Assembly: GCA_023229465.1 (NCBI GenBank)
Contig: JALNZE010000002.1
Coordinates: forward strand, 186,001-250,000
Source of the DNA: Chitinophagaceae bacterium
GTDB lineage: Bacteria; Bacteroidota; Bacteroidia; Chitinophagales; Chitinophagaceae
Length of the DNA: 64,000 nt
Direction of reading: 5' to 3'
The position numbers were made by a program, and so were the translations under genes. The notes under the pieces are model-generated. The model worked only from the letters and a program-made list of their open reading frames with translations. It was not told the origin of the DNA and did not search any database. This document shows, piece by piece, positions 1 to 8,895 of the stretch (positions are counted from its first letter, which is position 1; each line of letters opens with the position of its first letter).

Positions 1-2220
1 ATGGCACAAAATATTATCTATAAAACACCTCTTAACGCGTTAGGCTATCATTTTGTTAAAGATGAATTCATACCCAAGGGTAAAAATGAATATTACCTGC
101 GCGATGTGCAAATCAAAAACGGTATACATTACCGAAGACTTTCCGCGCATGAAATAGAGAGGTTGGTTCGTAATGGCAATACCAGTGATGACTGGAATAA
201 TATCCTGGTTTCGGATGCCTTTAATCCGGAACTGGTTAAGAACTGTAAGTTTTATGGCCTGGTAAGAATTGGTAAACTGGAACCCTTTTGCATGGGCTTC
301 AGCGATCTGAAAGCGCCGGTAGGTTTATATAATTCCACCATCATCAGTTGCGATTTTGGAGATAATGTAGTGATAGATAATGTTAGTTATCTCTCTCATT
401 ATATTATTGGCAGTGAAGTAATCATCACCAATGTAAGTGAACTGGTAACCACTAACCATGCCAAATTCGGCAATGGAATTCTTAAGCAGGGCGAGGAGGA
501 AGATGTGCGTATCTGGGTAGAAATATGTAATGAAAATACCGGCCGCCGTATAATGCCTTTCAATGGCATGCTGGCCGGCGATGCATACTTATGGAGCCGG
601 AGCCGCGATGATGATGCCTTACAGGAAAAGTTCAAACTCTTTACAGAACAGAAATTTGATAACAGGCGCGGGTACTATGGAAAAATTGGCGACCGTACGG
701 TAATCAAAAATTGTAAAATCATCAAAGACGTTTGGGTAGGAACCGATGCCTATTTTAAAGGGGCCAATAAACTTAAAAACTTAACTGTTAATTCCGGCCC
801 GGAGGGCACTACGCAGATAGGAGAAGGCTGCGAAGTGGTCAATGGCATCATCGGTTATGGTTGTCGTATTTTCTATGGTGTAAAAGCGGTTCGTTTTATG
901 ATGGCTTCACACTCGCAGTTAAAATATGGGGCAAGACTGATTAATTCTTACCTGGGTAATAACGCGACTATTTCCTGTTGTGAAGTATTGAATTCACTCA
1001 TTTTTCCGGCACATGAACAACACCATAATAATTCTTTTTTGTGCGCGTCACTGGTAATGGGACAAAGCAATATTGCCGCCGGCGCCACTATTGGCTCAAA
1101 CCATAACAGCAGGGGGGCGGATGGTGAAATCATTATGGGGCGGGGGTTCTGGCCAGGACTTTGTGTAAGCCTGAAACACAATTCAAAATTTGCCAGCTTC
1201 AGCATGCTCACCAAGGGAGATTATCCGGCAGAGCTGAATATTCCATTCCCTTTTTCATTAATCAGTAACGATGCAAGCAGGGATCAGCTCATTATTATGC
1301 CGGGCTACTGGTTCCTCTATAATTTGTATGCACTGGCACGCAATTCATGGAAATATGTTGACAGGGATAAACGAACAGAACGCATACAGGAATTGGAATA
1401 TGATTTTCTGGCGCCCGATACCATTAATGAAATGTTCAGTTCACTCCGGTTGATGGAAACTTTTACCGGAAAGGCTTATAACACGTCTATACATAAAACC
1501 GGTCAATCATCCGATCACAATACAGCAGGTAAGCACCTGCTTCAGAATGCCAATAAAATAGTAAACGAATTAGAAATTATCGCGGATCAAATTGAAAACA
1601 GTAAACGAAAAGTAGTGCTTATAAAAGTATTACCTGCTTACAAGGTTTTTGAAGAAATGATTATTTACTATGGCATAACACAATTGCTGCGGTTTATCAA
1701 AGAAAATGAATTCCATTCTTTAAAAGATATCATCGCGGCCTTACCGGCAAAACCTGCGCGGGGAGCATGGATTAATACAGGAGGGCAACTGATGCCGGAA
1801 GAAACCATCAACACATTGAAAGAAAAGATTCGTAACGGCAGAATCAAATCATGGGATGCCGTACATGAATTTTACCAGGCACAGGGAAAAAAATATAAAC
1901 AGGAAAAATTATACCACGCTTTAGCCTCCCTGTCAGAGATCACCGGTATCCGGCTAAAAAAAATGGATGCACACCAGTTCACCAACCTGCTTAATTCCGT
2001 AGTGGCCACCAAAGAATGGCTCACCAAAGGCATACACGATTCGAGGGCCAAAGACTATAAAAATCCTTACCGTAAAATGGTCTACGAAAGCATTGGAGAA
2101 ATGAATGCCGTTATTGGAAAACCGGAAGAAAATAGTTTTATCAAACAACAGATCGCCGAATTACATTTATTCAAAAAGGAAATTGCCTCTTTGAAGAAAA
2201 GCATAACGCATAACGCATAA
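1..2220 (+). CDS. DUF4954 family left-handed beta-helix protein
   Basis: The 739-residue protein resembles the DUF4954 family of Bacteroidota, whose cellular role is unknown. The N-terminal part (about 40-90) carries the family opening with an 'LVRNGNTSDDWNNI'-like segment. About 100-420 shows repeated I/V-G-x-x hexapeptide-like turns (GDNVVIDNV, GSEVIITNV, GEGCEVVNG), the pattern of a left-handed parallel beta-helix as in acyl and nucleotidyl transferases. The C-terminal third is alpha-helical and lysine-rich. The ATG is the first base of the window, so its promoter and any upstream start cannot be seen. The last codons lie in a 7-bp tandem repeat (GCATAAC) that forms one arm of a 16-bp inverted repeat. 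Family assignment is fairly sure, function is not known. Confidence 0.8.
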   Translation: MAQNIIYKTPLNALGYHFVKDEFIPKGKNEYYLRDVQIKNGIHYRRLSAHEIERLVRNGNTSDDWNNILVSDAFNPELVKNCKFYGLVRIGKLEPFCMGFSDLKAPVGLYNSTIISCDFGDNVVIDNVSYLSHYIIGSEVIITNVSELVTTNHAKFGNGILKQGEEEDVRIWVEICNENTGRRIMPFNGMLAGDAYLWSRSRDDDALQEKFKLFTEQKFDNRRGYYGKIGDRTVIKNCKIIKDVWVGTDAYFKGANKLKNLTVNSGPEGTTQIGEGCEVVNGIIGYGCRIFYGVKAVRFMMASHSQLKYGARLINSYLGNNATISCCEVLNSLIFPAHEQHHNNSFLCASLVMGQSNIAAGATIGSNHNSRGADGEIIMGRGFWPGLCVSLKHNSKFASFSMLTKGDYPAELNIPFPFSLISNDASRDQLIIMPGYWFLYNLYALARNSWKYVDRDKRTERIQELEYDFLAPDTINEMFSSLRLMETFTGKAYNTSIHKTGQSSDHNTAGKHLLQNANKIVNELEIIADQIENSKRKVVLIKVLPAYKVFEEMIIYYGITQLLRFIKENEFHSLKDIIAALPAKPARGAWINTGGQLMPEETINTLKEKIRNGRIKSWDAVHEFYQAQGKKYKQEKLYHALASLSEITGIRLKKMDAHQFTNLLNSVVATKEWLTKGIHDSRAKDYKNPYRKMVYESIGEMNAVIGKPEENSFIKQQIAELHLFKKEIASLKKSITHNA

Positions 2221-2265
2221 CACCGGGAAATACATGCATTTATTCTTCAGCGTTATGCGTTATGC
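2201..2265. repeat. Inverted repeat made of 7-bp units, probable bidirectional terminator
   Basis: Positions 2201-2216 (GCATAACGCATAACGC) pair perfectly with 2250-2265, leaving a 33-base loop. Each arm is a tandem array of the heptamer GCATAAC or its complement. The left arm encodes the last residues of the upstream gene. The structure sits between two convergent genes, so a terminator or mRNA-end hairpin role is inferred. There is no T-tract. Confidence 0.6.
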
Positions 2266-2275
2266 GTTCAGCGTT

Positions 2276-2875
2276 CTAAAATCTGAATCCTAACCCCAAC
2301 TGAATCTGCTGAGTAGTCCACTTATCTTTCTGATCAATATCATTGATATTCTGCATGCCGATATTGTAACGGCCATAGATACGCAGCATTTTCAAATTAA
2401 TCTGGGCGCCGGCAACCATGGCAAAATCGCCATTTTTAAAGGCAGACTGGCCATTCTGAAGCAGGGTATTATCTTCTTTGATGAGGATACTGAACTGAGG
2501 CCCTGCAACAAGGGATAACATTTCCCCCACATTATAACGCAGCAGCAACGGAATAGATAAATAATCGAGCTTAATCGATTTAAACGCGTCCAGCGATGGA
2601 TTGGTACTTGTTGTGGACGCATAAATGGTATTAAAGCTGGAAGGCTTGGATGAGGTTTGATTCCACAACAATTCAGGCTGAATGCCCCATTTTTTATTAA
2701 GGTCAATTTCCAGGAAACCACCCGCATGATAGGACAGATCAAACCCATCATTAAACGACTGCCCCGAAATTTTATTCAGATTCGCACCCGCTTTAAGTCC
2801 TAATCTAATGCCCTGTGCCTGGGATACGGTTGTAAACAACATAAGCACCAGTGCTGACAAAATTAATTTTTTCAT
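2276..2875 (-). CDS. PorT-like outer-membrane beta-barrel protein
   Basis: This is a 199-residue protein with a clear signal peptide (MKKLILSALVLMLFTTVSQAQ, cleaved near residue 21). It has alternating amphipathic beta strands and ends in ...LGLGFRF, with the terminal aromatic residue typical of barrels inserted by the BAM complex. Size and the opening 'GIRLGLKAGANLNKISG' fit the small outer-membrane barrel family (OMP_b-brl_2/PorT type) that is abundant in Bacteroidota. It is monocistronic and convergent with the DUF4954 gene. Substrate or partner cannot be read from the sequence. Confidence 0.8.
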   Translation of the reverse strand: MKKLILSALVLMLFTTVSQAQGIRLGLKAGANLNKISGQSFNDGFDLSYHAGGFLEIDLNKKWGIQPELLWNQTSSKPSSFNTIYASTTSTNPSLDAFKSIKLDYLSIPLLLRYNVGEMLSLVAGPQFSILIKEDNTLLQNGQSAFKNGDFAMVAGAQINLKMLRIYGRYNIGMQNINDIDQKDKWTTQQIQLGLGFRF

Positions 2876-2975
2876 AACATGAGTTTATTTGCAATACTAT
2901 TTCCAATGACCGTGCCAAAAACGATTCATCAGTGAAAATGATAAAAAATAGTGCCCCGCTGACAGGCAAAAAAGA

Positions 2976-4226
2976 TTATAGCAGCTCAATCACTGTAATT
3001 TCAGGCAGAATACCTACCCTTCCCGGGTAACCGATAAAACCATATCCCCTGTTTACATACAGTTTCTGATTCCCCTCCTCATATAATCCCGCCCATTGCT
3101 TATACATCCATTGCACAGGGCTCCATTTGAAATAGGGGTTTTCAAGGCCAAACTGCATACCATGCGTATGCCCGGCCAGCATCAGGTCAATATCGGGATA
3201 GGCAATTTTTACTTCCGCATCCCAATGGCTGGGATCATGGCTAAGCAATAGTTTAAAGGGGATTTTTTCTGTTCCCGGATAGGCTTCCTTCATTTTACCG
3301 TATTTTGGAAAACGACCTTTTGCTCCCCAATTTTCGATACCCAGCAGGGCAATTTGTTCTCCTTCTTTCTCCAGCAATACATGTTCATTCATCAGCAAAC
3401 GCCAGCCCAGATTAGCATGCACCTGCTTCAGTCTTTCCAGGTTAGCCGCTTTCTCCTGCTCCGAGGGCCAGATAACATAATCGCCATAATCATGATTGCC
3501 CAAAGAACTGTACACCCCCAATGGGGCATTTACCCTGCCAAACACATCCATATATTCAGTCATTTCATCGGCCCGGTCATTCACCAGGTCACCTGTAAAA
3601 AGAACCAGGTCTGCATTTTGCCGCAGTATCAGATCCACCCCAAGATTAACCGCTTCTTTATTTTGGAAACTACCACTGTGGATATCGCTGATATGTATAA
3701 TTTTTAACCCTTTAAAAGACTTTGGCAGGCTGGCAAAAGATAATTTGATATGCTTAACCTGGTAACTGTATTTATTCGTAAAACCATATAATAAAGTACC
3801 AAATACACTCCCCCCAATACCCAAACCCAGCCAACTCATAAAAGTAGAACGGGGTATGGTATTACCTTCTCCCATAAATTGGGCGCCGGTATTGGGAAAT
3901 AATTTTAACATGAGCCATAGCCCACCCCTGCGCAGGTCATCCGTCATAAAAAATACCGAGCCTAATAATTTGGCAAAGAATAATCCTGCCATGAAGGCAA
4001 ATATATAATTACGGAAAAATTTGGAACTCTGTAAAGCCTGTGTATAGGGAAACGATAGCAGCGTTACCAGGGTTAAACCGGAAATGACCCAATAAACTAC
4101 CTGTACCAGCATCCTGGTCTTTTCGTTTGAGTTTTGTGTAACCGTTTTTAGGGCCTGGTACACATACAGGTCCAGCAATAACATGATCAGTGCTATGATC
4201 CACCAGGTACTTGCATTTCGCATCAA
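2976..4226 (-). CDS. Membrane-anchored calcineurin-like metallophosphoesterase
   Basis: The 416-residue protein has about four N-terminal membrane helices (roughly 8-26, 42-60, 72-94, 130-148) followed by a cytosolic phosphoesterase domain. All metal-binding motifs are visible: SDIH at 180-183, GDLVND near 212, GNHD at 243-246, SHDP, and GHTHG near 353. This is the YkuE/YaeI-type architecture; some relatives act on lipid-linked phosphates such as UDP-diacylglucosamine. The true substrate here is unknown. Two Met codons open the frame and either may be used. The next gene upstream is divergent. Confidence 0.85.
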   Translation of the reverse strand: MMRNASTWWIIALIMLLLDLYVYQALKTVTQNSNEKTRMLVQVVYWVISGLTLVTLLSFPYTQALQSSKFFRNYIFAFMAGLFFAKLLGSVFFMTDDLRRGGLWLMLKLFPNTGAQFMGEGNTIPRSTFMSWLGLGIGGSVFGTLLYGFTNKYSYQVKHIKLSFASLPKSFKGLKIIHISDIHSGSFQNKEAVNLGVDLILRQNADLVLFTGDLVNDRADEMTEYMDVFGRVNAPLGVYSSLGNHDYGDYVIWPSEQEKAANLERLKQVHANLGWRLLMNEHVLLEKEGEQIALLGIENWGAKGRFPKYGKMKEAYPGTEKIPFKLLLSHDPSHWDAEVKIAYPDIDLMLAGHTHGMQFGLENPYFKWSPVQWMYKQWAGLYEEGNQKLYVNRGYGFIGYPGRVGILPEITVIELL

Positions 4227-4330
4227 CTAAATTTTTTTCAGATTAAATTAGCAATTCCTTTCAGAACTTTTTTGTTAAAAATGGCTTCATACCAGCCTTT
4301 CTCCGGTCAAATATACAGTCAGCCTGCCAT

Positions 4331-4358
4331 CTACCCCCAACTCCTAACTCCCAACCCT
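4331..4358. repeat. Degenerate 7-bp repeat array
   Basis: Four imperfect heptamers occur in tandem (CTACCCC, CAACTCC, TAACTCC, CAACCCT) in the gap between divergent genes. The unit resembles the reverse complement of the GGAGTCT array inside the ribF-like gene at 57.8 kb. Confidence 0.5.
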
Positions 4359-4444
4359 TCCCAAGTTAACATCCTTTGTATAATATTGTTTCAAAACCTC
4401 TGCCCTAAAGTGTATTTTTGACCACTTTCAAAGAAAACCCATTT

Positions 4445-5125
4445 ATGCAACTGACGTATTACGGACATTCCTGTTTTCAGGTAGTGATTAAGGGCCGGAA
4501 AATTCTTTTCGACCCCTTTATCACTGGTAATGAGCTGGCTAAGCAGGTAGAGATAGATACCATTGAGATTGATTATATCTTCCTGTCGCACGGCCATTCA
4601 GACCATATAGCAGATTGTGTGTCCATTGCAAAAAGAACCGGTTGTACAGTTATTGCCAACTGGGAAATTCATGAATGGTTGAATAAACAGGGTATTTCCA
4701 ACACCCATCCCATGAATACGGGCGGTAAATGGCATTTTAATTTTGGCTCTGTAAAAGTAGTGGTTGCACAGCATAGTAGTGGCTTACCAGACGGAAGCTA
4801 TGGTGGTAATCCACTGGGTTTCTTATTTATAACAGGTGAAGGAAATTTTTATTATAGTGGGGATACAGCGCTTACATTGGATATGCGACTCATTCCCGGC
4901 TGGGCCAAACTGGATTTTGCCGTACTGCCCATTGGCGATAATTTTACCATGGACGCGGCAGATGCGGCAAAGGCCGCGGACTTTATTGATTGCGAAACAA
5001 TTGTAGGCGTACATTACAATACCTTTGGATTTATCAAAATAAATGAGGCAGAGGCCAAAAAAATATTTGAAACGGCCGGAAAGAATCTTTTGCTGCCGGC
5101 GATTATGGAGACAATTGAGGTGTAA
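4445..5125 (+). CDS. UPF0173 metal-dependent hydrolase (metallo-beta-lactamase fold)
   Basis: The 226-residue protein begins MQLTYYGHSCFQV, the usual start of this family. An upstream in-frame Met at 4418 exists but would add an unsupported leader. The metal site HxHxDH is at 49-54 (HGHSDH), with later ligands in 'VAQHSSG', 'YYSGDTALT' and 'GVHYNTF'. Relatives include UlaG-type lactonases, but most members have no known substrate. It lies 44 bp upstream of parA in the same orientation. A small hairpin separates the two genes. Confidence 0.85.
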   Translation: MQLTYYGHSCFQVVIKGRKILFDPFITGNELAKQVEIDTIEIDYIFLSHGHSDHIADCVSIAKRTGCTVIANWEIHEWLNKQGISNTHPMNTGGKWHFNFGSVKVVVAQHSSGLPDGSYGGNPLGFLFITGEGNFYYSGDTALTLDMRLIPGWAKLDFAVLPIGDNFTMDAADAAKAADFIDCETIVGVHYNTFGFIKINEAEAKKIFETAGKNLLLPAIMETIEV

Positions 5126-5144
5126 CCTATTCATCAAAAAAAAT

Positions 5145-5158
5145 GCCCCTGTAGGGGC
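5145..5158. promoter_or_regulatory. GC hairpin just before parA
   Basis: The perfect stem GCCCCT/AGGGGC has a two-base loop and ends 11 nt before the parA ATG. On the minus strand it is followed by a T-run, on the plus strand by none. A plus-strand terminator is therefore unlikely. It could affect parA translation or mark an mRNA end. Confidence 0.4.
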
Positions 5159-5169
5159 GGCGGGTACTT

Positions 5170-5970
5170 ATGGCAAGAATTATTGGAGTGGCAAATCAAA
5201 AAGGCGGGGTTGGCAAAACAACATCGGCAATCAATGTTGCCGCTAGTCTCGCGGTGCTGGAATTTAAAACCTTATTGGTAGATGCCGACCCCCAGGCAAA
5301 CAGCACCACAGGCGTTGGCTTTGACCTGCACAATATTACCAACAGCCTCTATGACTGTATGGTAAATAATGTACTGGCAACTGATGTGATATTGAAAAGT
5401 GATGTTCCTAACCTGGATATCATTCCTTCTCATATAGACCTGGTAGGCGCTGAGATTGAAATGATCAATTATCCAAACCGGGAAAACGTACTCAAAGCTA
5501 TCCTCGATATAGTGCGTGACAGGTACGATTTCATCGTGATAGATTGTTCTCCTTCATTGGGATTGATAACGGTGAATTCCCTGGTGGCGGCAGACAGTGT
5601 GATTGTGCCAGTGCAATGTGAATTTTTTGCCCTGGAAGGATTAGGTAAATTATTAAATACTATTAAAATCGTTCAAAACCGCTTAAATCCTGAATTACAG
5701 ATTGAAGGTATTTTGATGACAATGTATGATGGCCGTTTACGCTTATGCAACCAGGTAGTTAGTGAGGTGAGAAGGCATTTTGATGATATGGTATTTGATA
5801 CCATCATCCACCGGAATACCCGCCTGAGTGAGGCCCCCAGCGTAGGCAAACCCGTAATTTTATACGATGCTGAAAGCAAAGGAGCCATCAATTATCTGAA
5901 TCTTGCCAAAGAAATTTTACAGAATAACGGCCTGACAAAAATGACCAATCAGGAAAGGATTATTGAGTAG
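5170..5970 (+). CDS. parA: Chromosome-partitioning ATPase ParA (Soj family)
   Basis: The 266-residue protein is a deviant-Walker ATPase that partners ParB to segregate replication origins. Walker A is KGGVGKTT at 11-18. The DADPQANST motif is near 39-47 and the Walker B segment 'FIVIDCSPSLG' is near 120. Length fits the chromosomal Soj-type ParA without an N-terminal HTH. parB follows after 23 bp. The order ParA-ParB-DUF5683-DapB is a familiar Bacteroidota arrangement and supports a chromosomal location, usually not far from the origin. Confidence 0.95.
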   Translation: MARIIGVANQKGGVGKTTSAINVAASLAVLEFKTLLVDADPQANSTTGVGFDLHNITNSLYDCMVNNVLATDVILKSDVPNLDIIPSHIDLVGAEIEMINYPNRENVLKAILDIVRDRYDFIVIDCSPSLGLITVNSLVAADSVIVPVQCEFFALEGLGKLLNTIKIVQNRLNPELQIEGILMTMYDGRLRLCNQVVSEVRRHFDDMVFDTIIHRNTRLSEAPSVGKPVILYDAESKGAINYLNLAKEILQNNGLTKMTNQERIIE

Positions 5971-5993
5971 TTAATAATTAGTAATTATAACAT

Positions 5994-6917
5994 ATGTCTA
6001 CGCCCAAACAAAATAAAGATCTCATAGGTAAAGGGCTTCGCTCTTTATTACAGAATATTGATGCCGATTTAAAAACTACAGCAGGCGCTTTAAAGTCTGA
6101 AATAGCGGAAAAAGTAACACATACCAGCAGAATTTCTTTGGCGGATATTCAGATCAATCCAAAACAGCCCCGTCGTGATTTTGATGAACAGTCATTAAGT
6201 GAACTGGCGGCTTCTATCAAACTTCACGACATTATCCAGCCGCTTACCGTTTCAAAATTAGCGAATGGAAAATACCAGCTAATTGCCGGTGAGCGCCGTT
6301 TTCGTGCAGCTAAAATTGCCGGATTAACTGATATCCCGGCTTATATACGACAGGCCAATGACCAACAACTGCTTGAACTGGCCTTGCTGGAGAATTTACA
6401 ACGTGAGGACTTAAATGCCATTGAAATTGCCATCAGCTACAAACGTATGATGGAAGAGTTGAATTATACACAGGAACAGGTTGCGGAAAGAATGGGTAAA
6501 GAAAGAACCACCGTTACCAATTACCTGCGTTTATTAAAGTTGCCCCCGGATATCCAACTCGCCGTTCGCAATGGCAACCTTAGTATGGGCCATGCACGGG
6601 CATTGGTGAATATTGATACCATAGATAAGCAGTTATTTGTTTATAAAGAGATTCAGCAAAAAAACCTGAATGTTCGTCAAACAGAAGAACTGGTTCGCAA
6701 CATGTATAAAGCGGAGAAAAACAATGGTGTTAAATCTTCCGTAAAGTCTGAACTGCCGGCTGCCTTCAAAAAAATTGAAGATAATTTAGCTTCGCATTTC
6801 GCAACCAGGGTAAAAATGTGCCACAATAAAAAAGGGTATGGCAGTATTACACTCGAGTATTACTCACTCGAAGAACTGAATAAATTACTCGACGCCATGA
6901 ATATTACCGTGAGTTAA
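5994..6917 (+). CDS. parB: ParB/Spo0J chromosome-partitioning protein
   Basis: The 307-residue protein binds parS and loads ParB/SMC on the chromosome. The N-terminal ParB/sulfiredoxin-like CTPase domain covers about 45-135, with 'PRRDFDEQSLSELAASI' and the family signature GERRFRAAK. It is followed by 'LLENLQREDLNAIEIA', an HTH at about 155-185 (TQEQVAERMGKERTTVTNYLRLL), and a C-terminal dimer region. It lies in one transcription unit with parA. No convincing parS palindrome was seen by eye in this window. Confidence 0.95.
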   Translation: MSTPKQNKDLIGKGLRSLLQNIDADLKTTAGALKSEIAEKVTHTSRISLADIQINPKQPRRDFDEQSLSELAASIKLHDIIQPLTVSKLANGKYQLIAGERRFRAAKIAGLTDIPAYIRQANDQQLLELALLENLQREDLNAIEIAISYKRMMEELNYTQEQVAERMGKERTTVTNYLRLLKLPPDIQLAVRNGNLSMGHARALVNIDTIDKQLFVYKEIQQKNLNVRQTEELVRNMYKAEKNNGVKSSVKSELPAAFKKIEDNLASHFATRVKMCHNKKGYGSITLEYYSLEELNKLLDAMNITVS

Positions 6918-6922
6918 TTTAC

Positions 6923-7582
6923 ATGATACGATACAGGCTCCTCATATTATTATTATTTATTACTGCCGGATTTATCACCTGCGCCAAAGCACAGGGTGAT
7001 AAAATAAATTCCATAAACAGTTCCTCCCATAATGCAAAAAAAGATACCCTGTCTCTTAAAAAGGATACGGTAAAGAAAGATACGGTGGCCAGGCACAACC
7101 CTAAAATCGCTACCAGGCGATCAGCCATGATTCCTGGCTGGGGGCAGGCCTATAACAAAGAATACTGGAAAATTCCGTTAGTGTATGGTATACTGGCCAT
7201 ACCCGCGGGTATGTATTTGTATAATACCAGTTATTATAATAAAACAAAATTCGCCTTTGAAGCCAGGTTCAAAGAAGCTGCAGGGGATAGCAGTGATGTT
7301 GCTTTAATAGATTCCCAGTTAAAAGGTCTCGGTCTTGCTTCGCTACAGAGTTACCGTAATTCATTCCGCCGCGACAGGGATTATTCCATTTTATGGTTTC
7401 TGCTTGCCTGGGGATTGCAGGTGGCTGATGCTACCGTATTCGCGCACCTGAAACAATTTGATGTAAGTGGCGACCTTTCTTTGCAGCTAAGCCCTACCTT
7501 CAACCCTTACACAAGAACACCCGGATTGGGGCTTACACTGAACCTGAAAAATCCGTCCCGCAAACCGGCTATATCCCGTTAA
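6923..7582 (+). CDS. DUF5683 domain protein, exported or membrane-associated
   Basis: The 219-residue protein has an N-terminal signal (MIRYRLLILLLFITAGFITC...AKAQ). A lysine/threonine-rich linker follows, with repeated KKDTV units at about 38-56. The DUF5683 core starts at 'RRSAMIPGWGQAYNKEYWKIP' and has two hydrophobic segments (about 92-108 and 150-170). The gene starts only 5 bp after parB, so the three genes are probably co-transcribed. Function is unknown. The SAMIPGxGQ motif is characteristic of the family. Confidence 0.75.
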   Translation: MIRYRLLILLLFITAGFITCAKAQGDKINSINSSSHNAKKDTLSLKKDTVKKDTVARHNPKIATRRSAMIPGWGQAYNKEYWKIPLVYGILAIPAGMYLYNTSYYNKTKFAFEARFKEAAGDSSDVALIDSQLKGLGLASLQSYRNSFRRDRDYSILWFLLAWGLQVADATVFAHLKQFDVSGDLSLQLSPTFNPYTRTPGLGLTLNLKNPSRKPAISR

Positions 7583-7641
7583 ACTAAGCTGAAATCCTTT
7601 AATTTACGGGCGATTTCTTTTTACTAAAAACTTTATTTACC

Positions 7642-7680
7642 ATGCAGGAATTTATCATACTAATCATACCAAAATCATAA
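7642..7680 (+). other. Possible 12-codon upstream ORF before dapB
   Basis: An ATG opens a 12-residue frame (MQEFIILIIPKS) that stops 11 bp before the dapB ATG. Five of the residues are Ile or Leu. It could be a leader peptide or chance. No attenuator hairpin was recognised. Confidence 0.2.
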
Positions 7681-7691
7681 AAATCCAGCTC

Positions 7692-8408
7692 ATGAGAATC
7701 GCATTGATAGGTTATGGAAAAATGGGCAGGGCTATTGAGTCTGTAGCGATAGCCAAAGGGCATGACATTGTACTAAAGATTGACCTGGAAAACGCGGCGG
7801 ACCTTAACGGTGAAGCATTGGCGAAAGCTGATGTGGCTATAGAATTTACGGGTCCGCACAGCGCTTTTACCAATGTGATGAAATGCCTTGAATCGGGTAT
7901 TCCGGTTGTTTGCGGTTCAACAGGCTGGTTAGCGCGTTGGAGTGAGGCCCGGCAATACTGCGAAAAACAAAACGGTACGCTTATCTACGCGAGTAATTAT
8001 AGCATTGGTGTAAACCTCTTTTTTGAGTTGAATACGTATCTCGCCAAATTGATGAATAATCATACGGACTATAACATATCCATGGAGGAGATACACCATA
8101 CACAGAAAAAAGATGCCCCAAGCGGCACTGCCATCACGCTGGCTGAACAGATTTTGGATCATATCAAAACAAAAAAAGAATGGGTAAATCACCACAGTGA
8201 ACGGCCCGAACAACTGGAGATTATTTCTGAACGTATGGATCCTGCGCCCGGAACGCACAAAATAAAATATACCTCCGCGGTGGATGATATAGAAATCATA
8301 CATACCGCCCGCAACCGGATAGGATTCGCGGGTGGCGCCGTACTGGCCGCCGAGTTTGCTATCAATAAAAAAGGTATCTTCGGTATGAAAGAGGTGCTGG
8401 GTTTGTAG
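7692..8408 (+). CDS. dapB: 4-hydroxy-tetrahydrodipicolinate reductase
   Basis: The 238-residue protein catalyses NAD(P)H reduction of hydroxytetrahydrodipicolinate in the diaminopimelate/lysine pathway. The N-terminal nucleotide-binding motif is GYGKMGRAI. The 'VCGSTGW' loop is present, and the catalytic segment 'EEIHHTQKKDAPSGTA' contains the conserved His pair and Lys. 'GxVxGTHxI' is represented by 'PGTHKIKY'. Length matches the short Bacteroidota form. It follows the parAB-DUF5683 run after a 109-bp gap. Confidence 0.93.
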   Translation: MRIALIGYGKMGRAIESVAIAKGHDIVLKIDLENAADLNGEALAKADVAIEFTGPHSAFTNVMKCLESGIPVVCGSTGWLARWSEARQYCEKQNGTLIYASNYSIGVNLFFELNTYLAKLMNNHTDYNISMEEIHHTQKKDAPSGTAITLAEQILDHIKTKKEWVNHHSERPEQLEIISERMDPAPGTHKIKYTSAVDDIEIIHTARNRIGFAGGAVLAAEFAINKKGIFGMKEVLGL

Positions 8409-8443
8409 GCTGAAGAATATGTTCACTTTTTTACCGCTAAACT

Positions 8444-8857
8444 ATGCTCTCAAAAAAAACACAATATGCTTTGAAGGCCCTTACTTTTATGGCCGAACGG
8501 AAAAAAAACGTACCCATACTGATCGCTGAAATTGCCCAAAAGAAAAAAATACCACTCAAGTTCCTGGAGAATATTTTATTGCAACTTAAAAAAGACGGCT
8601 TGCTGGAAAGTAAAAAAGGAAAGGGAGGAGGATATTTTTATAAAGTTGATCCAAAAAAAATTACGCTGGCACATGTAATGCGGCTGGTTGAAGGGCCGAT
8701 TGCCCTGTTACCCTGTGTGAGTCTTAATTTTTATCAGAAATGCAAAGACTGTGATGAAAAAAAATGCGGGCTGAACAGGGTTATGAAACAGGTAAGGGAC
8801 AATACGCTGCTGATTCTTGAAAACAGGACTATTTACGATTTAACTGCAAAAAAATAA
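8444..8857 (+). CDS. Rrf2 family transcriptional regulator, probable Fe-S or redox sensor
   Basis: The 137-residue protein has an N-terminal winged HTH (MLSKKTQYALKALTFMAERK...) and the Rrf2 'GxGGGY' wing (KGKGGGYFYKV). The sensor loop holds four cysteines (CVSLNFYQKCKDCDEKKC, about 88-105), a spacing like the cluster-binding loop of IscR/RsrR/NsrR members. Such proteins bind a [2Fe-2S] or [4Fe-4S] cluster and control Fe-S, cysteine or stress genes. The target is unknown here, since neighbours do not include isc or suf genes. Confidence 0.87.
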   Translation: MLSKKTQYALKALTFMAERKKNVPILIAEIAQKKKIPLKFLENILLQLKKDGLLESKKGKGGGYFYKVDPKKITLAHVMRLVEGPIALLPCVSLNFYQKCKDCDEKKCGLNRVMKQVRDNTLLILENRTIYDLTAKK

Positions 8858-8895
8858 ACAGGTATCCTATCCATCATCATTACAAAATAAAAAAA

